Source: JBCBJX01 sp964342855 (GTDB lineage: Bacteria > Pseudomonadota > Alphaproteobacteria > Caulobacterales > Parvularculaceae). Taken from it: DNA of 18,229 nt. Positions 16,106-18,229 of the stretch are shown here, one piece after another (the stretch's first letter is position 1; every line of letters begins with the position of its first letter). The notes under the pieces were generated by a model, which worked only from the letters and a program-made list of their open reading frames with translations, did not search any database and was not told the origin of the DNA. The position numbers were made by a program, and so were the translations under genes. The stretch is taken from assembly GCA_964342855.1 (NCBI GenBank), contig CAYFIB010000046.1:1-18229 (forward strand), in the 5' to 3' direction.

Positions 16106-16626
16106 GCGCCGCAGGGTTCTTCGGGAAAATTCCGACCAGGGGTGACTTTGTGGAACGGGGTCTTCCACGACCCCTCACGGACGCGCTGGAAGTCTGGTCG
16201 AAGGCGGGGCTGGCGACATTCGCCGATCATCGACCGCAATCCTGGCTGCAGGACTATCTCGTGTCGCCAATCTGGCGCTTTGCTGGTGCGTTTTCCGGGC
16301 GGGTTTGGGCGGGCGTCCTTTGTCCGAGCGTCGACGCGGCGGGGCGCTATTTCCCCATCGCGCTTGTCGCTGAACAGTCGGTTGACGAAGGCGCTGAAAC
16401 CTATTTCAGCGACGCTGAAGCCCTCGCACGCGACGCTCTGCGACCGGAGGGGTTCGACTTCAGCGCTTGGGCAAATCGGGTATCCGCACTTAGGCGACCG
16501 CTATCGACCAGCGCCGAATGGCGAAGCGGTGCGGTCTCCCGACCAGTCGACGGCGAATTGTTCTCGACACCCTCATACGCCGACCTTCTGGAAAGCGTCG
16601 CTAGCGAAACGGAGATCCCCCTGTGA
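16102..16626 (+). CDS. tagF: TagF, T6SS post-translational repressor (DUF2094)
   Basis: This 174-residue protein has the TagF landmarks GFFGKIPTRGDFVERGLP (5-22), a SPIWRFAGAFSG..WAGVLCPSVDAAGRYFPIALVAE run (about 55-89) and an acidic middle. In studied systems TagF restrains T6SS firing by binding the Fha protein, and the effect is relieved through the threonine phosphorylation pathway. It is encoded immediately before a PP2C phosphatase, overlapping by four bases (GTGA). In Agrobacterium TagF and PppA are a single fused protein; here they are two proteins from overlapping genes. TagF family lengths vary; nothing here suggests truncation. Confidence 0.93.
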   Translation: MSAAGFFGKIPTRGDFVERGLPRPLTDALEVWSKAGLATFADHRPQSWLQDYLVSPIWRFAGAFSGRVWAGVLCPSVDAAGRYFPIALVAEQSVDEGAETYFSDAEALARDALRPEGFDFSAWANRVSALRRPLSTSAEWRSGAVSRPVDGELFSTPSYADLLESVASETEIPL

Positions 16627-17393
16627 CACGCGACGACGGTTTCTTCAGTTTCCTGAAAGGGCGCAGCCCCTCAATCGTTTACAGAGCAGCCGGGGCGACC
16701 AATAAGGGTCTCGTCCGTTCAGTAAACGAAGACAATTTCCTGTCGCGAACGGATCGCGGCGTATGGATTGTCGCGGACGGCATGGGCGGTCACGAGGCGG
16801 GCGATGTCGCGTCAGCCCTGATCGTCGACCGGGCTGATCGCGCAGGCTCTCCGAAGCGTCTGAAGGATGCGTCGCATACGGTGGGTTCGGCGCTATACTC
16901 CGCAAACGCTGATTTGAGGGCCATGGCGGAAGAGCGCGGGCCCGGCGCCGTAATCGGCGCCGCGACGGTCGCGCTTGTCGCCCGGGACGGGACCGCGCGA
17001 TGTCTCTGGGCGGGGGATGCGCGCCTCTATCGTCTGCGCGGGTCGGATTTCAAGCAACTGTCAACGGACCACGATCTTGTCACCGAAATGAAAGCAAAAG
17101 AAGCAGGCGGCGATCTGATCGAGGCGGCGATGGCGGGCAACGTCATCACGCGCGCGGTCGGCGCGCACGACAAGCTTCAGCTCGATTCTATCGATATCGA
17201 CGTACAGCCCGGCGATGTTTTTCTCCTGTGCAGCGATGGTCTTTATAAGGAAGTCGCGTCCGCCATGCTCGCCGATCGCCTTCGCGAGCCGGACCCGAAC
17301 CGCGCTGCGCAGATGCTGATCGACAACGCGCTCGCCTCGGGCGGGCGGGACAATATTACGGCCATCGTGATCCGGGCAGAAAGCGCGAAGTAA
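16623..17393 (+). CDS. pppA: PppA, PP2C-type serine/threonine phosphatase of the T6SS switch
   Basis: This 256-residue protein is a single-domain PP2C enzyme. Metal-binding motifs are all present: NEDN (35-38), ADGMGGHEAGD (51-61), GDAR (131-134), TRAVG (176-180), CSDG with Asp205 (203-206), and GGRDN with Asp243 (240-244). It should remove phosphate from the Fha or TssL threonines modified by the kinase PpkA, switching secretion off. No membrane segment is visible, so it is cytoplasmic. The start is GTG 16623, overlapping the tagF stop. An N-terminal stretch of about 20 residues precedes the PP2C core. The partner kinase is not in the window. Confidence 0.95.
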   Translation: MTRDDGFFSFLKGRSPSIVYRAAGATNKGLVRSVNEDNFLSRTDRGVWIVADGMGGHEAGDVASALIVDRADRAGSPKRLKDASHTVGSALYSANADLRAMAEERGPGAVIGAATVALVARDGTARCLWAGDARLYRLRGSDFKQLSTDHDLVTEMKAKEAGGDLIEAAMAGNVITRAVGAHDKLQLDSIDIDVQPGDVFLLCSDGLYKEVASAMLADRLREPDPNRAAQMLIDNALASGGRDNITAIVIRAESAK

Positions 17394-17403
17394 CCGTTCC
17401 ACC

Positions 17404-18229
17404 ATGACGCTGAAACTGAAGATCATCTCCACCGCCACTGTCCCCGAGGGCGTCGCGCTGTCCGCGGAACTTTCCGCGGGTGCTTCAATCGGTCGTGGCG
17501 CGGCGAGCGACTGGGTGCTGATCGATCCTGAACGCCATGTCTCCAGCGTTCACGCGAAAGTCGAACTCGAAGGCGGCGGGTACGTCATTGAGGACCACTC
17601 GACGAATGGTCTTTTCGTCAACGATGAGCGCGCCCCTATAGGGAAAGGCGCAAGGCGCGCGATCGGTCCGGGCGATCAGATCCGTCTCGGTCGCTACGTG
17701 ATTGAAGTCGTTTCCGCAGCCGCGCCTGAAGGCGCGTTGGCTGCGCCGTCCTTGGCTCCGGATCAGCCAGCTCTCAAGACGGAGCAGGAGGCCGCTGATG
17801 ACGATCCGTTCGGGCTCTCCACGCCGACCGACCCGCTCGGCGGCGAAGCTCAAGGTTCCGATCGAGGCGCGAGCCCGGATGATTTCTTCCGTCCGCCGGA
17901 TCCCGTGCGTCAGACACCGCCAATTCCGCAGAATGCGGGAGAGAAGTGGTGGGAAGACGACGATGATCTCGAACTAGAGAGCGCCGGTGCTCCGAAAGGA
18001 GATGATCACTATACAGCGCCGCAATCGGATACATCTGATCCGTTTGCATCAGAGGCGCCGGAGCCGGCGACGTCACGCGCTGTTGATCCGTTTTCAGCGC
18101 CCGATCCAGCGCCGCCGCCGACTCCGTCAGAGCCATCATCAAGTCTCGCGGATTCTGAGCGTGCGGCGCCGCCCACAGGAGACGCCGCCTTCGACGCGTT
18201 TCTCGACGCCCTCGGCGTCGCGCCTCCCG
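17404..18229 (+). CDS. fha: FHA-domain T6SS scaffold protein (Fha/TagH), 3'-truncated by window edge
   Basis: The frame is open from ATG 17404 to the window end, giving 275 visible residues, so the C-terminus is missing. Residues about 28-102 are a forkhead-associated domain: IGRG (29-32, Arg31), SSVHAKVE with Ser48 and His50, EDHSTNGLFVND (63-74, Asn68), and an I..GDQIRLGRY strand. These residues bind phospho-threonine. Then comes an acidic, Pro-rich linker (about 105-260) with three DPF motifs (134-136, 212-214, 228-230) and a WWEDDDD cluster (182-188). The last part, AAFDAFLDALGV (261-272), resembles the start of the TagH C-terminal domain. Fha proteins are the scaffold acted on by PpkA, PppA and TagF. 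It starts ten bases after pppA with no clear ribosome site, suggesting coupling. Confidence 0.9.
   Translation, partial: MTLKLKIISTATVPEGVALSAELSAGASIGRGAASDWVLIDPERHVSSVHAKVELEGGGYVIEDHSTNGLFVNDERAPIGKGARRAIGPGDQIRLGRYVIEVVSAAAPEGALAAPSLAPDQPALKTEQEAADDDPFGLSTPTDPLGGEAQGSDRGASPDDFFRPPDPVRQTPPIPQNAGEKWWEDDDDLELESAGAPKGDDHYTAPQSDTSDPFASEAPEPATSRAVDPFSAPDPAPPPTPSEPSSSLADSERAAPPTGDAAFDAFLDALGVAPP

Overview
The window is one continuous stretch of a type VI secretion system (T6SS) locus. All 15 genes are on the + strand and tightly packed, with several stop/start overlaps of 4 to 8 bases. The longest gap between genes is 128 bases (5518-5645). No RNA gene, insertion sequence, CRISPR array or clear terminator was seen. 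High GC, frequent GTG starts and the gene set suggest a proteobacterium, most likely an alphaproteobacterium. That placement is inferred from style and gene content; nothing in the window identifies a genus.

Left part (1-4175) is an effector cassette. It begins with the 3' portion of a DUF2169 gene (likely adaptor or chaperone). Next come a thiolase-fold, ketoacyl-synthase-like protein whose catalytic residues appear to be lost, and a DUF4150 (PAAR-like) spike-tip protein fused to a Cys-rich HNH/Endo VII nuclease toxin of the Tox-GHH2 (Tse7-like) type. It ends with a repeat protein that looks like a beta-propeller and sits where an immunity gene is expected. A vgrG probably lies just left of the window.

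Middle part (4234-9369) holds a TIGR02270-family HEAT-like T6SS accessory protein, then tssA, the contractile sheath genes tssB and tssC, and hcp (inner tube).

Right part (9395-18229) holds the membrane complex and baseplate anchor: tssJ (outer-membrane lipoprotein), tssK (baseplate connector), tssL with a C-terminal OmpA peptidoglycan-binding domain, and tssM (IcmF ATPase-like). These are followed by the post-translational control genes tagF, pppA (PP2C phosphatase) and the 5' part of an FHA-domain gene (fha/tagH) that runs off the right edge.

Together these genes encode sheath, tube, membrane complex, one loaded nuclease tip and a threonine-phosphorylation switch. tssE, tssF, tssG, clpV/tssH, vgrG and the kinase ppkA are not in the window and must lie outside it if the system works. 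The most interesting points are the degenerate ketoacyl-synthase-like protein in the effector cassette, the nuclease/propeller toxin-immunity candidate pair, and a candidate phospho-threonine plus shared DPF motifs linking TssL to Fha.
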